Part shown: in pieces, positions 33,320-42,520 of the stretch
Position numbering within the stretch: the first letter of the stretch is position 1
Layout: the number at the start of each line of letters is the position of its first letter
Made by a program: the position numbers and the translations under genes
DNA from: Mastigias papua
Lineage: Eukaryota; Cnidaria; Scyphozoa; Rhizostomeae; Mastigiidae
DNA length: 64,000 nt
Reading direction: 5' to 3'
Assembly: GCA_964019165.1 (NCBI GenBank)
Contig: OZ025278.1
Coordinates: 3,931,041 to 3,995,040 of the forward strand
Notes under the pieces: model-generated
The model's database searches: none
The model's input: only the letters and a program-made list of their open reading frames with translations
Told to the model about the DNA's origin: nothing

Positions 33320-34210
33320 TAGGGCCGTGTTACACGTAGCGATATTCGCAATAGACAGTCACTTACGGATTATATATTGGCTTGCCTAGAAGGGATCACA
33401 GAGAATCTAAAGCCTGGTATCCATATAGTCGTTGAGGGTCGTTGACAGTCTTTTTCAGTCATTGTGGGTCGCTGACACAGGTGCATTTCCATATAGTCTT
33501 TGAGGGTCGTTGAGGGTCGTCGAGGGTCGTTGTGGGTCGTTCAAAGTATGTCAGAGTTGCAGCGCGCTCTAGGCCTTTCAAGCAACTGGCACCACAAAGA
33601 AAATTGTCAAGCATGACAGAAACAGGCAAGGACTTTTTGTTGCTGGTCTATTCATTTGTGACATTAAATTCATTCAGACGAGAAAGATAAGAACACAAAG
33701 ACTGAAAAATTCTTTGCTACGTCTGCAGGATTGAAAAAAATGTTTGCTTAATTCACTATATAGGTAATAATACGTGAATCTCGGGCATAAAATCACACAT
33801 GTTTAAGTTCCCTAACTTGGTATGATGTTGCTTGTCCGCCATCACGGGTGATATTGAGCTTTTTTTGGGTCGATGACAGGTTTTGTCAGTCGTTGCGGGT
33901 CGCTGAGATAGAAGTCAGTTCTATCTCAGCGACCCTCAACGACTCAGTCGTTAATGTGATTAAAATGACTATTGGGTTGTTTCCATATAGTCGTTGTGGG
34001 TCGCTGACAGTCTTTAAGCTTTAGGAAAGACCGTCAACGACCCTCAACGACTATATGGATACCAGGCTTAAGCGTGTGCGAAATAAAATCAAACCAGTTT
34101 GATTATATTCCGCCCACGCTTAGATGCTCTGTGATCGCTTCTAGGCAAGCCAATATATAATCCGTAAGTGACTATCTATTGCGAATATCGCTACGTGTAA
34201 CCCGGCCCTA
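33320..34210. mobile_element. Outer MITE (TIR GGGCCGTGTTACACG, TA duplication)
   Basis: Terminal inverted repeats of about 80 bp: 33322 onward (GGGCCGTGTTACACGTAGCG...) matches the reverse complement of the sequence ending at 34208 (...CGTGTAACCCGGCCC) with few differences. TA flanks both ends (33320-33321 and 34209-34210). Before the inner insertion it was a ~230-bp element with an additional internal palindrome TAAGCGTG...CACGCTTA. No coding capacity. Confidence 0.85.
33408..34071. mobile_element. Inner MITE nested in the outer one (TAA duplication)
   Basis: TIRs start AGCCTGGTATCCATATAGTC at 33411 and end at 34068, about 45 bp with one or two mismatches; TAA at 33408-33410 and 34069-34071 is a 3-bp target duplication of the kind made by PIF/Harbinger elements. 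The interior is a run of GGTCGTTGAGGGTCG/GGTCGCTGACAG units in both orientations. Non-coding, 658 bp. Confidence 0.85.
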
Positions 34211-34212
34211 AT

Positions 34213-34281
34213 AAGACTCTAAAACACGTGACATAAGCATTACGTCACCTCGATTCTGATTGGTCAGTAAGTTTTGGTGGG
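34213..34281 (+). repeat. Left terminal inverted repeat of the ISL2EU-type transposon
   Basis: Differs from the right repeat at two positions. Contains CACGTGACATAAGCATTACGTCA, with CACGTGAC and TACGTCA words that could be transposase-binding or promoter sites (inference). The transposase start codon is 30 bp inside it. Confidence 0.9.
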
Positions 34282-34310
34282 AATAAAAAATTTTTCGACA
34301 AGGCCTAAGC

Positions 34311-35657
34311 ATGGTTAATAGTTGTGCCGTTTGCGGATTTAGAGCAAAAAAAGGTTCAGGAATCAAGTTACACCGTCTACCCTTAAAGAAACCAAAGGCA
34401 TTAAAGTGCCTTCTCCAGTGTTTGATTATATATAAGGAGAATATACCGGTTAATGAACACACAAGGGTATGCAGCCAGCATTTTGTTGGCAAAGGACAGA
34501 GGAGCAAGGTTTCGAAAACAGGAGACATCAGAAGCAGTAATAGCTATGGAGAAAACAAAAACTCCCAGAAATTTACAGAACTGCTGTGTTTGGCTGATGC
34601 CTGTGAGATTCAAAGTAAGCCCCCTTCAAACTTAAGTCTCTTGTCTGACGTATGCAGTGCAGCAGCACCTTTGGTAAACCTACAAGTTCCTTCATCAGAT
34701 GTTTTAAGTAGACCTGAAAGTATGGAGAACTCCTGCCTGTCTGAAAGTTGCAATAAAGAAACACAGACACAGTCTCATAAATCTTTTAATATTCAAGAGG
34801 TATTGCACGATGACAAAAAATTAAAGTACTTCACTGGCTGTCGTGACAAAGAAATTTTTTCAATTTGCATGAAGTTGATAACTTGTGGTCAAATTAAGGA
34901 AAGTAGCCATCATTGTCTTGCTCTTGAGGAACAGTTTTTGCTTGTTTTAATAAAGCTCAGATTAGGTATCACAGATCAATTTCTTGCCTACATCTTCAAT
35001 GTCAGCCTCCCAACAGTTGGAAACATTTTCCATAATTGGGTTCACAAAATGTACAGAAGATTTAAGCTCCTTAACATATGGCCCAACAAGGAAGAAATTC
35101 TCAACAGCATGCCAATATCTATTGCTTCAAAATGCCCAAACCTTCGAGTAATTATTGACTGTACTGAGTTCAAAATCCCTAGGCCAAACAATCCTGTTGC
35201 ACAGCAGCTTACTTTCTCCAGCTACAAAAACTGCAATACAGCCAAGGCTCTTATTGGAATATCTCCCACTGGTGCAGTATGTTTCATCTCAGAGTTATAT
35301 GGGGGGAGTATAAGTGACAAAGAACTAACAAGACGCAGTGGAATTGTGGAGCATCTTCAACCAGGTGATCTAATGATGGCTGATAGAGGATTTCTGATAG
35401 AGGAATTTACAAAGCCTCATGGAATAAAACTCAGTATACCTGATTTTCATGATAAAGGCGAACAGTTCACTCCATTTCAAGTATCACATAGCAGAAGAGT
35501 ATCAAACATAAGAATACATGTAGAGAGAGCCATTGGGCATATTAAGCAATATAAAATTTTAAATCAAATCAACTCAACACATATGTTACCTGACTTAAAT
35601 AAAATATTTTACATTTGTTGCATATTGTCAAACTTGGATGATGTATTGATCAAATAA
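34311..35657 (+). CDS. THAP-domain DDE transposase
   Basis: 448 codons, no breaks. Residues 5-60 form a THAP zinc finger: C5-C8 and C54-x2-H57 (CSQHF), with LHRLPLKKP between, giving sequence-specific DNA binding to the TIRs. A linker follows, then a helical region around 200-250, then the DDE_4-type catalytic core: D283 (VIIDCTEFKIP), D358 (MADRGFLIEEF) and E405 (RIHVERAIGHIKQYKIL). These are the three metal-binding acidic residues of cut-and-paste transposases. The start lies 30 bp inside the left TIR, with TATA-like AATAAAAAATTT ahead of it. It ends 22 bp from the stop of the convergent YqaJ gene. The THAP plus DDE_4 pair is also known from Harbinger-like host genes, but the TIRs show a mobile element here. 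Confidence 0.92.
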   Translation: MVNSCAVCGFRAKKGSGIKLHRLPLKKPKALKCLLQCLIIYKENIPVNEHTRVCSQHFVGKGQRSKVSKTGDIRSSNSYGENKNSQKFTELLCLADACEIQSKPPSNLSLLSDVCSAAAPLVNLQVPSSDVLSRPESMENSCLSESCNKETQTQSHKSFNIQEVLHDDKKLKYFTGCRDKEIFSICMKLITCGQIKESSHHCLALEEQFLLVLIKLRLGITDQFLAYIFNVSLPTVGNIFHNWVHKMYRRFKLLNIWPNKEEILNSMPISIASKCPNLRVIIDCTEFKIPRPNNPVAQQLTFSSYKNCNTAKALIGISPTGAVCFISELYGGSISDKELTRRSGIVEHLQPGDLMMADRGFLIEEFTKPHGIKLSIPDFHDKGEQFTPFQVSHSRRVSNIRIHVERAIGHIKQYKILNQINSTHMLPDLNKIFYICCILSNLDDVLIK

Positions 35658-35679
35658 AAATGTCAAAATTTACATGACT

Positions 35680-37224
35680 TTAACTTTCAGTGAACCTTTT
35701 CAGCAAGAATGAGTCATAGAAATCTTCAAGCTTTGGGATATTCTCCTTTACCCATTTATGGTCCTTTCCTATCCTTTGAACAAAAATATCTTTTGAAGTG
35801 GCTATTACAAAGTCACAAAAACTAAACATGTCACTACCAACATGGAGCTGTAGCTGACACTGGTGGTAATAAATATGATTTTGTTTTAAGCCCATTGTGC
35901 CTGCTTCATTGGATTTTAGGCAAAAACTGCTCTTTCTGGCTGCATCAGGTATGGTACTGTTCCAACAAGAAACTGCTGTTTTTACCTCAATGCATCCTTT
36001 TGAACCATCTGCCTGTACTACAACAGCATCTGGAGATGCACCAAGCCAGCCTTTCTCTGGATGAATTAGAAATCCAGCTGGCTCAAGTGTTACTTCTTTG
36101 CCAGTTAAAGTCAAGGTGTGGTTTTTGTACCTTACTAAAAGCTGCTTTTCATATTCTTTTCCCATTTGCATTGCTGCAGTTGTGACTTTGCTACATAGAA
36201 TAAAAGTTAAGATTGATCTTGGAAATATGTGGGAACTGTTTAAAATTCTGCCACAAACTGAGCCTGTTATCCTACCTTTTCTAACTTCAAACCACTTTTC
36301 ATCATCACTTTGTTTGTTAGTTGTTGAAAAAATTTCTTGGCGCATTGTGCCTGAAACTGTAAGATTCGCTTTAAATTCTATCCATTTCTGGACTCTGCTA
36401 CAAGCAGCCCTACATGTGCTCAAGTTGCTACTGCAATCATTAATTGGTGGCTGTGATATTGATGCACCATTACATGTCTGCTGGTCCTGACTGAGGACAG
36501 TAAGCATGCCCATTTTTATTTCTGGATGCGATGTTTGATAATTTTTCAAATCTGTTTTAAATAAGTTCAATGCATCTAAATCAGACTGGGTGACCAGATC
36601 ATCATCCTCTGAAAATTGCCCTTGCAAGTAACAAACCCTCTTCCTAGTCTCCCTCTTTGCGACAGAAAAATCAATTTCGCTGAGTTTTTTTGGGGAGAGC
36701 TTTCTTTCCCTTGGTCTGTTCCATTCCATTAGTCTATCTGTACATGACAAGCCTTCGGGTCCTGAACTACCCATGAATACCCTGACAAAGTCCTCCAACG
36801 CATAGCACAATGACGCGATATGTTTACAACTGGCTCTAGGGCCCTTTCCAGCTAAACAGCCACAATTTGCGAATTGAATGTCTGCAGAGGAAGCTTTCAG
36901 TCTTATCATCATTTTGTATACTATGTCTTTGCGCATTTCTGGCAAGCACGTTGCAACAATTATTATTGTATTATAGCCAGTTTTCAAATGAATATCTTGA
37001 ACGTGGCCAGCTTTAAACATGCTAAATGAGGACTCTCGTAGCGCCTTAAAGTCCTGCTTTGATTTACTATCAGCGGCAATAGCTTCAATAAAATAGTTAA
37101 TGATCTGCGACATCGAAAATTTACCTAAAGTTGCATAAATTGATGGCAAGGAGTAAATCTGTGTCAGTCTTAAAAAGCCTGTATCGTTTTCAGCCATTTT
37201 AAAGCCATATGTTTTGCCCACCAA
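35680..37224 (-). CDS. SWIM zinc finger + YqaJ (lambda-exonuclease-like) nuclease of the transposon
   Basis: 514 codons, intact. SWIM zinc-binding motif CGC at 121-123 with C133 and H135 (CGCLAGKGPRASCKH), then a YqaJ domain at about 308-510: WFEVRKGRITGSVCGRIL, LGASPDAVVV (D399) and CIEVK (E413, K415), the PD-(D/E)xK residues of lambda-exonuclease-type enzymes, and YYHQCQLQLHV, the usual Y..Q.Q..m motif. Such enzymes resect double-stranded DNA from an end. In this transposon it presumably processes ends or gaps during or after transposition (inference). The first ATG (37224) lies 7 bp inside the right TIR; a second, MAENDTGF at 37197, could be the start. No intron is visible. Confidence 0.9.
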   Translation of the reverse strand: MVGKTYGFKMAENDTGFLRLTQIYSLPSIYATLGKFSMSQIINYFIEAIAADSKSKQDFKALRESSFSMFKAGHVQDIHLKTGYNTIIIVATCLPEMRKDIVYKMMIRLKASSADIQFANCGCLAGKGPRASCKHIASLCYALEDFVRVFMGSSGPEGLSCTDRLMEWNRPRERKLSPKKLSEIDFSVAKRETRKRVCYLQGQFSEDDDLVTQSDLDALNLFKTDLKNYQTSHPEIKMGMLTVLSQDQQTCNGASISQPPINDCSSNLSTCRAACSRVQKWIEFKANLTVSGTMRQEIFSTTNKQSDDEKWFEVRKGRITGSVCGRILNSSHIFPRSILTFILCSKVTTAAMQMGKEYEKQLLVRYKNHTLTLTGKEVTLEPAGFLIHPEKGWLGASPDAVVVQADGSKGCIEVKTAVSCWNSTIPDAARKSSFCLKSNEAGTMGLKQNHIYYHQCQLQLHVGSDMFSFCDFVIATSKDIFVQRIGKDHKWVKENIPKLEDFYDSFLLKRFTES

Positions 37225-37285
37225 AACTTACCGACCAATCAGAATCGAGGTGACGTAATGTTTATGTCACGTGTTTTAGAGTCTT
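37217..37285 (-). repeat. Right terminal inverted repeat of the ISL2EU-type transposon
   Basis: Reverse-complement partner of 34213-34281. The YqaJ gene starts directly inside it, so the repeat likely contains its promoter. Confidence 0.9.
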
Positions 37286-37287
37286 AT

Positions 37288-37975
37288 TGATAAGTTAAAA
37301 ATGTTTTTCGGCATGCTTTGTTTTACTGTAGACCAGAGGCTACGAGTTTTGGAACTTGCGCGAGTAAGGATGCAGGAGATGACAAACCCTTTTGATTTAC
37401 GTTCATGAGCTTCGTTGTCTTTCTGAATGGCAGTCAGAACTTGCTTTGTGTTCTTGTATTGATCATATTGGATGTTGTAACCAATGCTAGTTTGTGTCCA
37501 TAATGAATTGATGTCAGAGTTAGGCGAAAATCTAAGAGACTTTCTTATAGCTGTTTGGCATTGCAGAAATTTCGTAGAAGGTAGAATGCAGTTAATTCCG
37601 TACTTAGACTTAGGTAAGATAAGAGTACTGGGTGTGGCGCTGATAGGCAGCTCAAGCCTCTGACGAAAATAACTAGCAACGAAATTGTCTATGTTTTCCA
37701 CCACCCATGTCTTGCCAATAATAGCTATGGTAAAATGCCAAGAAAGAACAAACCGATGATATAGCAGTAGTTTATTTTTTGTATGACAACGAATACTATC
37801 TATCTGTTTCATCAAATTAGTGACAAGATCTAAGACGTCTGAAAGATGATTATGCTTATTCATGGAGAAATTAAAGTATCGACCAAGGTATTTGCCAATC
37901 TCAACAGTAGGAACAAAGTCATGGTTCAATATGAGCTTAGGTAGATACTGAACAGAGGAAGTTGAGGCTTTATTT
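37288..37975 (-). pseudogene. 5' half of the split endonuclease-type LINE
   Basis: Frame 37276-37929 reads from SVQYLPKLILNHDFVPTVEI (starting about 37970 in the same frame) through IGKYLGRYFNFSMNKHNHLS, LLLYHRFVLSWHFTIAIIGK and LPKSKYGINCILPSTKFLQC to MPKNIFNLSI at the edge of the transposon. This is the region after the RT catalytic core (thumb and linker) of a LINE of the endonuclease type. The last codons before the stop lie in the transposon TIR. 5'-truncated near 37975. Confidence 0.8.
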
Positions 37976-38049
37976 TATTCTGAAAGTGGAACATTTAAAT
38001 AGTAATAATAAGAATAGTAATAATAATGATAAATAACAGTTGTAATCAG

Positions 38050-38989
38050 CCCCGAGGATGATGCGGCCGATGCTGACTATGACATAGATGAATATGCGGA
38101 AACTACCGCTCACAAAGAATGTCACGTAAGTCACCAAGTGGCTATGGACGCGTTTGAAAAATGTCTGACATGGCTTCGCTACCAAGTTGAAGCAGCCAGT
38201 GCCAGTACCACTATGCTGGTTCATCTCCTTGAACTAGCTACTGAAGAGAGAGCGAACAAATTTGAAGCAACCCGCTATCCATGCTTTTTTCAAATAGCTG
38301 TTCCGAATCGTACTCAAACTTTGTAAATCAGACCTAAAAGGGGAGAACATAGTTTTTTTCTCTTGTTTCTTTCTCGAACATATATAGGAACGTGTGTTAG
38401 TGCTTCCTATAAGCTGCCAATGTTCGTTCAGTGACATCCTTCGTTGATCCGTTGTAGGCGAGTATCAGATTTAACGTGCTGAGAACACGGAGGCAGAGAG
38501 AGGAGACGATGTGTTGACTGTACTCTGACTCTACTCTGACTAAACTTAACTTTACAGATAACATGAATATATACATAAACATTGAACAACCGAAATAAAC
38601 ATGATTTACGTAAAGGAGGGGTTAGGTTGTTGTTAGGAGATTGTTGAATAGATTCGTGTGGAGATGTTTGCGTGGAGAACAACAGAAGAGGAATGACCAG
38701 GTGTTTGATGACAGGAGTGACGTATGGTGATGTCCAAGGTGTGCGATTAGAGAATGCGAATGAATGAAACGAAGAAAATCGGCATTGAGTGAGAATGGCC
38801 TATGCTACAATGTTTACGTTCACTACACATATGCCACATTAAATATGGCATATTGTGCCAAGCTTAAATGTTAAGTTGTCATTTTGGCTGCCCAAATTTC
38901 CATCCTCGCTTATTTGAATTTTCGGCTTATCCGAACGGCTGGCTCAACATTTGAATTCACGCCATTCGGATAAACGAGGTTGCACTGTA
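38050..38989 (+). mobile_element. Tigger-type fossil, 3' part with transposase C-terminus and TIR
   Basis: The + strand frame 38050-38326 encodes an acidic stretch (EDDAADADYDIDEYAE) and VSHQVAMDAFEKCLTWLRYQ, ELATEERANKF, the C-terminal tail typical of Tigger/Jerky-like transposases. CGGATAAACGAGGTTGCACTG ends at 38987, followed by TA: its reverse complement CAGTGCAACCTCGTTTATCCG is a Tigger-type terminus. The 5' end and the catalytic domain are missing. It differs from the 3.7-kb Tigger terminus, so it is a second family. About 38990-39255 shows nothing recognisable. Confidence 0.7.
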
Positions 38990-39255
38990 GCTTCTTTTTA
39001 TCAGCTGCAACAGCTGCTGTTAGTCAAGGGGCGTTGTGGCTCTAAAAATGAGGTGGGAAAAATCCGATGGCTTGGGGGTCCGTTCATTGTAGGACACTGT
39101 TTTATCGGCTTGGTGAGAATAAAATTGAATAAAAAGGAGGTAAGGTATTTGCAACAAACATGCAAAATGCAACCGGAAGCATTTTAATCTTTCACTTGTT
39201 TACTAAACATGAATATGAACTCTGAGTTCATAAAATTAGAATTCTTGTAAGTTCA
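38990..39255. other. No gene recognised
   Basis: A 78-codon frame overlaps the Tigger end. No recognisable content. Confidence 0.45.
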
Positions 39256-41260
39256 CTTAAAGTCTAGGCTACTCTACTTACAATGTCACCATAGGATGCC
39301 CAGTTCAGAATGTCATTCTTTGTGCTCATTAGTATGAAGCACTCTAGATTTTCTTGAGACATTGTTGCTTGGAGCCTCAACTTTATCAATTTTAAGCTTT
39401 TTAAAAGGACCGCTCACATTCAACTTGGGTTACAGCAAATGTTAGTAGAAAATGATAGGCGGAATAAACTACTAAGAATGCTGCACAGTTAGGGTTGTAG
39501 TTGTGGATCACCTTAAAGGTACATGATAAGCAGTTCTGGCATCTTTTCATACTTTTCAGGCAAGTAACAATCTCTTCATTGTTTCCCTCACGATCAAAAT
39601 TATCTTCAGTTTCATTGAAATGAACGTGTTCGTCAGCAATTCTCGTACAAACAGATGCGATGCTGTCGAGCTGCATCTTTAACGTACCCTTTTGCACACG
39701 AGCTTCAAGAAGCTCACATAGTTACCTAGCATTCACGAAAGACGACCATCTTCCTTTAATTCAGAGAGGCGCCGTGGATCCAGGCAAGAAAACTCTTTAT
39801 ACAGGTGCTTGTGATTAATAAATCTTTTCTTCATATTCTCTTAGATACAATCCATAATAGCATTGTGAGTGTTGATGCGAAATTGATTCACTGGGTCTTG
39901 GATCCAACGATTGATCAGCAACGTTTTCCAAATTCAATGTCTATTTCACGGAAGAGAAGTCTCTGGCTATTGTGTGCAAGCTTTCGAGATCTCTTGATAC
40001 TTTCTGTAGTGGAGATTCAACTGACTTCACCATTCTCAACGCTTGCAACATATCAAATTACATTTGCTTGCAAGTATTGTAAAGGGAACTAGGGTTATGG
40101 GTTAAAGGGTAAAAATTTTAAAGATTCTAAGAAAGATAAATGAAGTCAAACCATTTTCAAACTTGTTAAATGAGCCAAGTAATCTTTGCATCTTTTCTTA
40201 CTGCTTTCTCAACTGATCTTTCTCTGTGATTGTATGCAATGTAATGAGGAATGTCATAAACATATAACTGTCAAGATTGTCGTAGCTTTCAAAGTCCCTA
40301 CTAAGAAACATTGACTTAGATAGTTTCCCAATAATCTGTAGAAGATACTGTTCTCGCAATAGAAAAGCCTTTCATGTACACTTCCGTCATGTACAATTTT
40401 ATAATTATAGGACTTTTTATAGAATTTTATAATTTTAGCTTCCTTTGCCTTGTTGATTATCTTCTCTTGAATGATATCTTTGAAAGTATGCATGATGTTC
40501 TTTGTTGATTCACACCTCAGGAATGTTACTAAAGAACCGCGGCCATATCTCCCGCTCGTGTCATCTGGTTTAGATTTATTGTTTTTACTGATTTCTCGTT
40601 TGCAATTTCGATTTTGTCTGTTTGGTCCTTTACAGCAGCATCTGACTCTGCAACCAATTTCACTATTTCTATAAAATTTCCATGATTTATTGTGGGATCA
40701 TTTGTTTCAATGCACCTTCAAGCCTCTTTCCTCTAAAGGACAATCAATTTTCCCCTAAAACTGCAACGATGCAAGGAATCTTCTTCACAACGTCTCTTTT
40801 CTTCTCAATTTTCATTCTTCTGATATCAACTGCTGTACTGTCCAACAGCTCCACAACGTTGGATTTTGACTTGAGGAGTAAGAACGCTTCTGCCGACAGA
40901 GAATGCATCATTAAAACATCATGCTCATTTCTTCTGCCATATACATGCCTAAAGTCAGTTAGTCCATTAGTAAAAACAAAAGCGTTGTTGCTATATGCAA
41001 AGCATTTGCTTCATTGAAGGCTTATGCGCAACTTGTTGAAAGTGAGCCATACTCTTATAAATGCCTCATCAACATGAAACGATACTTCCTCATCTGGAAA
41101 ATTTGGGTGAAAGTGAAAACAGCATCCATAACGACAACCGAAGACTTTCTAAACATCTTTTCCACTGTTGAGATTGATTGTCTTCACAAAGATAAAGCAG
41201 TACCATTTTTATTGCTATATTATTTGACATCTCCTCTGTGTCATATTTTCTTATAAATTC
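39256..41260 (-). pseudogene. hAT transposase fossil (TTF/ZMYM-like group)
   Basis: Minus-strand pieces in several frames: HGNFIEIVKLVAESDAAVKD (40625-40684), FKDIIQEKIINKAKEAK (about 40430-40480), and the C-terminal dimerisation block LLTFAVTQVECERSF (39412-39470), followed after a frame change by KLRLQATMSQENLECFILM and NWASYGDIVSRVA ending near 39262. That order fits hAT transposases of the zinc-finger MYM/TTF type, with CERSF as the signature. Many stops and frame changes; the DDE residues cannot be traced. No TIRs found. Confidence 0.65.
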
Positions 41261-41734
41261 AATTACACCCCGCTCTTTCTCAGTCACACTTTCTCCAGGG
41301 ACCATCATCCCTACAAATTCCTTGACTACAAGGCTCTAGTTGCGAGTCAATATAGATCAAATATAGCTTTAAAATTATCTGATACTGTGTGCTTTCATAT
41401 ATGTCGATGATGCTGTTATTGTTACAGACTTGAATCACGTAAGGAGACAGTCGTGTTATCATTCAAAGAAGGGAGCTACAAACAAAATAGCAGATTAAAC
41501 CTAAGAGATATGATTGGGGAGAATTTCTTAATGTTTCATGCAAATCAATTGGTAAGAAACAATTTAATGTTAGCATTTAATACTGACTTGGAAAGTATGT
41601 TTACAAATAGCTATAAATATCTGAACCCCAGACCTATCATTCTTTTACTTTTGAAAACGAGACAACTGACATCGTTTTGGCAGCACTTGCCACGAGTATC
41701 ATCGCTTCCTTAGCCGTACATTTCATACCATATT
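41261..41734. other. No gene recognised
   Basis: An 86-codon + frame (41453-41713) has no recognisable domain. May be further hAT-derived sequence. Confidence 0.4.
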
Positions 41735-41985
41735 AGCCATTGTTTACTTGAAGAGTCCAAGTGAGAAAATGATGTGGTGCTAATATAGGTGCTAATTGGC
41801 CAATCATAGGGCCAAATAGACGCATTATTCATCATATCACGTGTACCCGCATATGGCTATATATTTCGGTTCACCTTTCGGTCGCTATCCGACGTTTCAT
41901 GCTCTAACGAGCATCTGACGAAAAAGCTTTCAGTGTGCTAAAAGAATGTTCCCGCTTTTTGTTCTTTAGTGAAGAAAAGTTATTC
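41735..41985 (+). repeat. Interspersed repeat, copy B (also at 19025-19255)
   Basis: See copy A. It begins CCATTGTTTACTTGAAGAGTCCAAGTG, the reverse complement of the start of copy A, then runs in the same direction as copy A. CTATATATTTCGGTTCACCTTT is an extra insertion here. The minus strand carries CAGATGCTCGTTAGAGCATGAAACGTC, a hairpin with GAAACGTC. Confidence 0.7.
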
Positions 41986-42019
41986 TTTGGCACTGGACAA
42001 GGCAACAAGCAGGGGGGGG

Positions 42020-42520
42020 GGGGTGACCGATTTGCATACTGTGAGGGTAGTCAGCTCAAGAGTTCCAATTGCACGGGAGTTCTCAGTAATGCCAGCAGAC
42101 GAGAGATATTGAAAAAGAACTTACTTTGTTTTAACTGTACTGGTAAAGGGCATTCAGCAATCAACTTCAAATAAAGAAATTGTGCAAAGTATGATCAAAA
42201 GCATCACAAGTCTCTGTGTGAAAAACAGCAATCGACAATGGGGTGAGCAACAAATGCAACAGAACTTGTGGCATCAAACAGTGACACAAGTACAATCCAT
42301 GCTGTGGTAAAAGGAAGTGTCACTGGTGAAGAGGTCAGGATAAAGATTGACACTGGTGCAAGTAGCTCTTATGTATGTTCAGAAATCATAACAAAGCAAT
42401 CTTTCAAGCCAGTTAGACAAGAAATCCAATGTATTGAGCAGATGTATGAGACTGTCACAAGGAATGTAGATATCTATAGAATCAACATGAGGTACCTGAA
42501 CTGCCGCCGAAGGCTTTAAC
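42020..42520 (+). pseudogene. BEL-1 gag zinc knuckle and protease remnant
   Basis: CEGSQLKSSNCTGVLSNASR and CFNCTGKGHSAINFK are the paired BEL gag knuckles; the last Cys of the second has changed to Phe. After a stop, VRIKIDTGASSSYVCSEIIT gives the retroviral-type aspartic protease with DTGAS. An 11-base G run (about 42011-42022) precedes the frame. Confidence 0.8.

Larger units (their letters stand above)
34211..37287. mobile_element. ISL2EU-type DNA transposon, apparently intact (3073 bp)
   Basis: TIRs of about 69 bp (34213-34281 and 37217-37285, starting AAGACTCTAAAACACGTGAC, two mismatches) are flanked by AT on both sides (34211-34212, 37286-37287). Two convergent genes fill it: a THAP-DDE transposase (+) and a SWIM-YqaJ nuclease (-), 22 bp apart at their stops. 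A transposase paired with a YqaJ exonuclease and a 2-bp AT duplication is, from what I know of the families, the ISL2EU (formerly IS4EU) superfamily, which is related to PIF/Harbinger. Both ORFs are undamaged, so this copy may be autonomous. It inserted into, or next to, the outer MITE in an old LINE. Confidence 0.85.

Noticed and set aside
35895..36490. Plus-strand frames of 96 and 130 codons within the transposon
   Set aside because: Antisense to the intact YqaJ nuclease; no recognisable domain.
34211..37287. Classification of the transposon as plain PIF/Harbinger
   Set aside because: The terminal duplication that fits both ends is AT (2 bp), not a 3-bp TWA, and a YqaJ nuclease rather than a Myb-like protein is the second gene; ISL2EU fits better, though the superfamilies are related.
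38390..38690. Minus-strand frames of 61-84 codons near the Tigger fossil as genes
   Set aside because: No recognisable domain; within or overlapping the element's non-coding 3' part.
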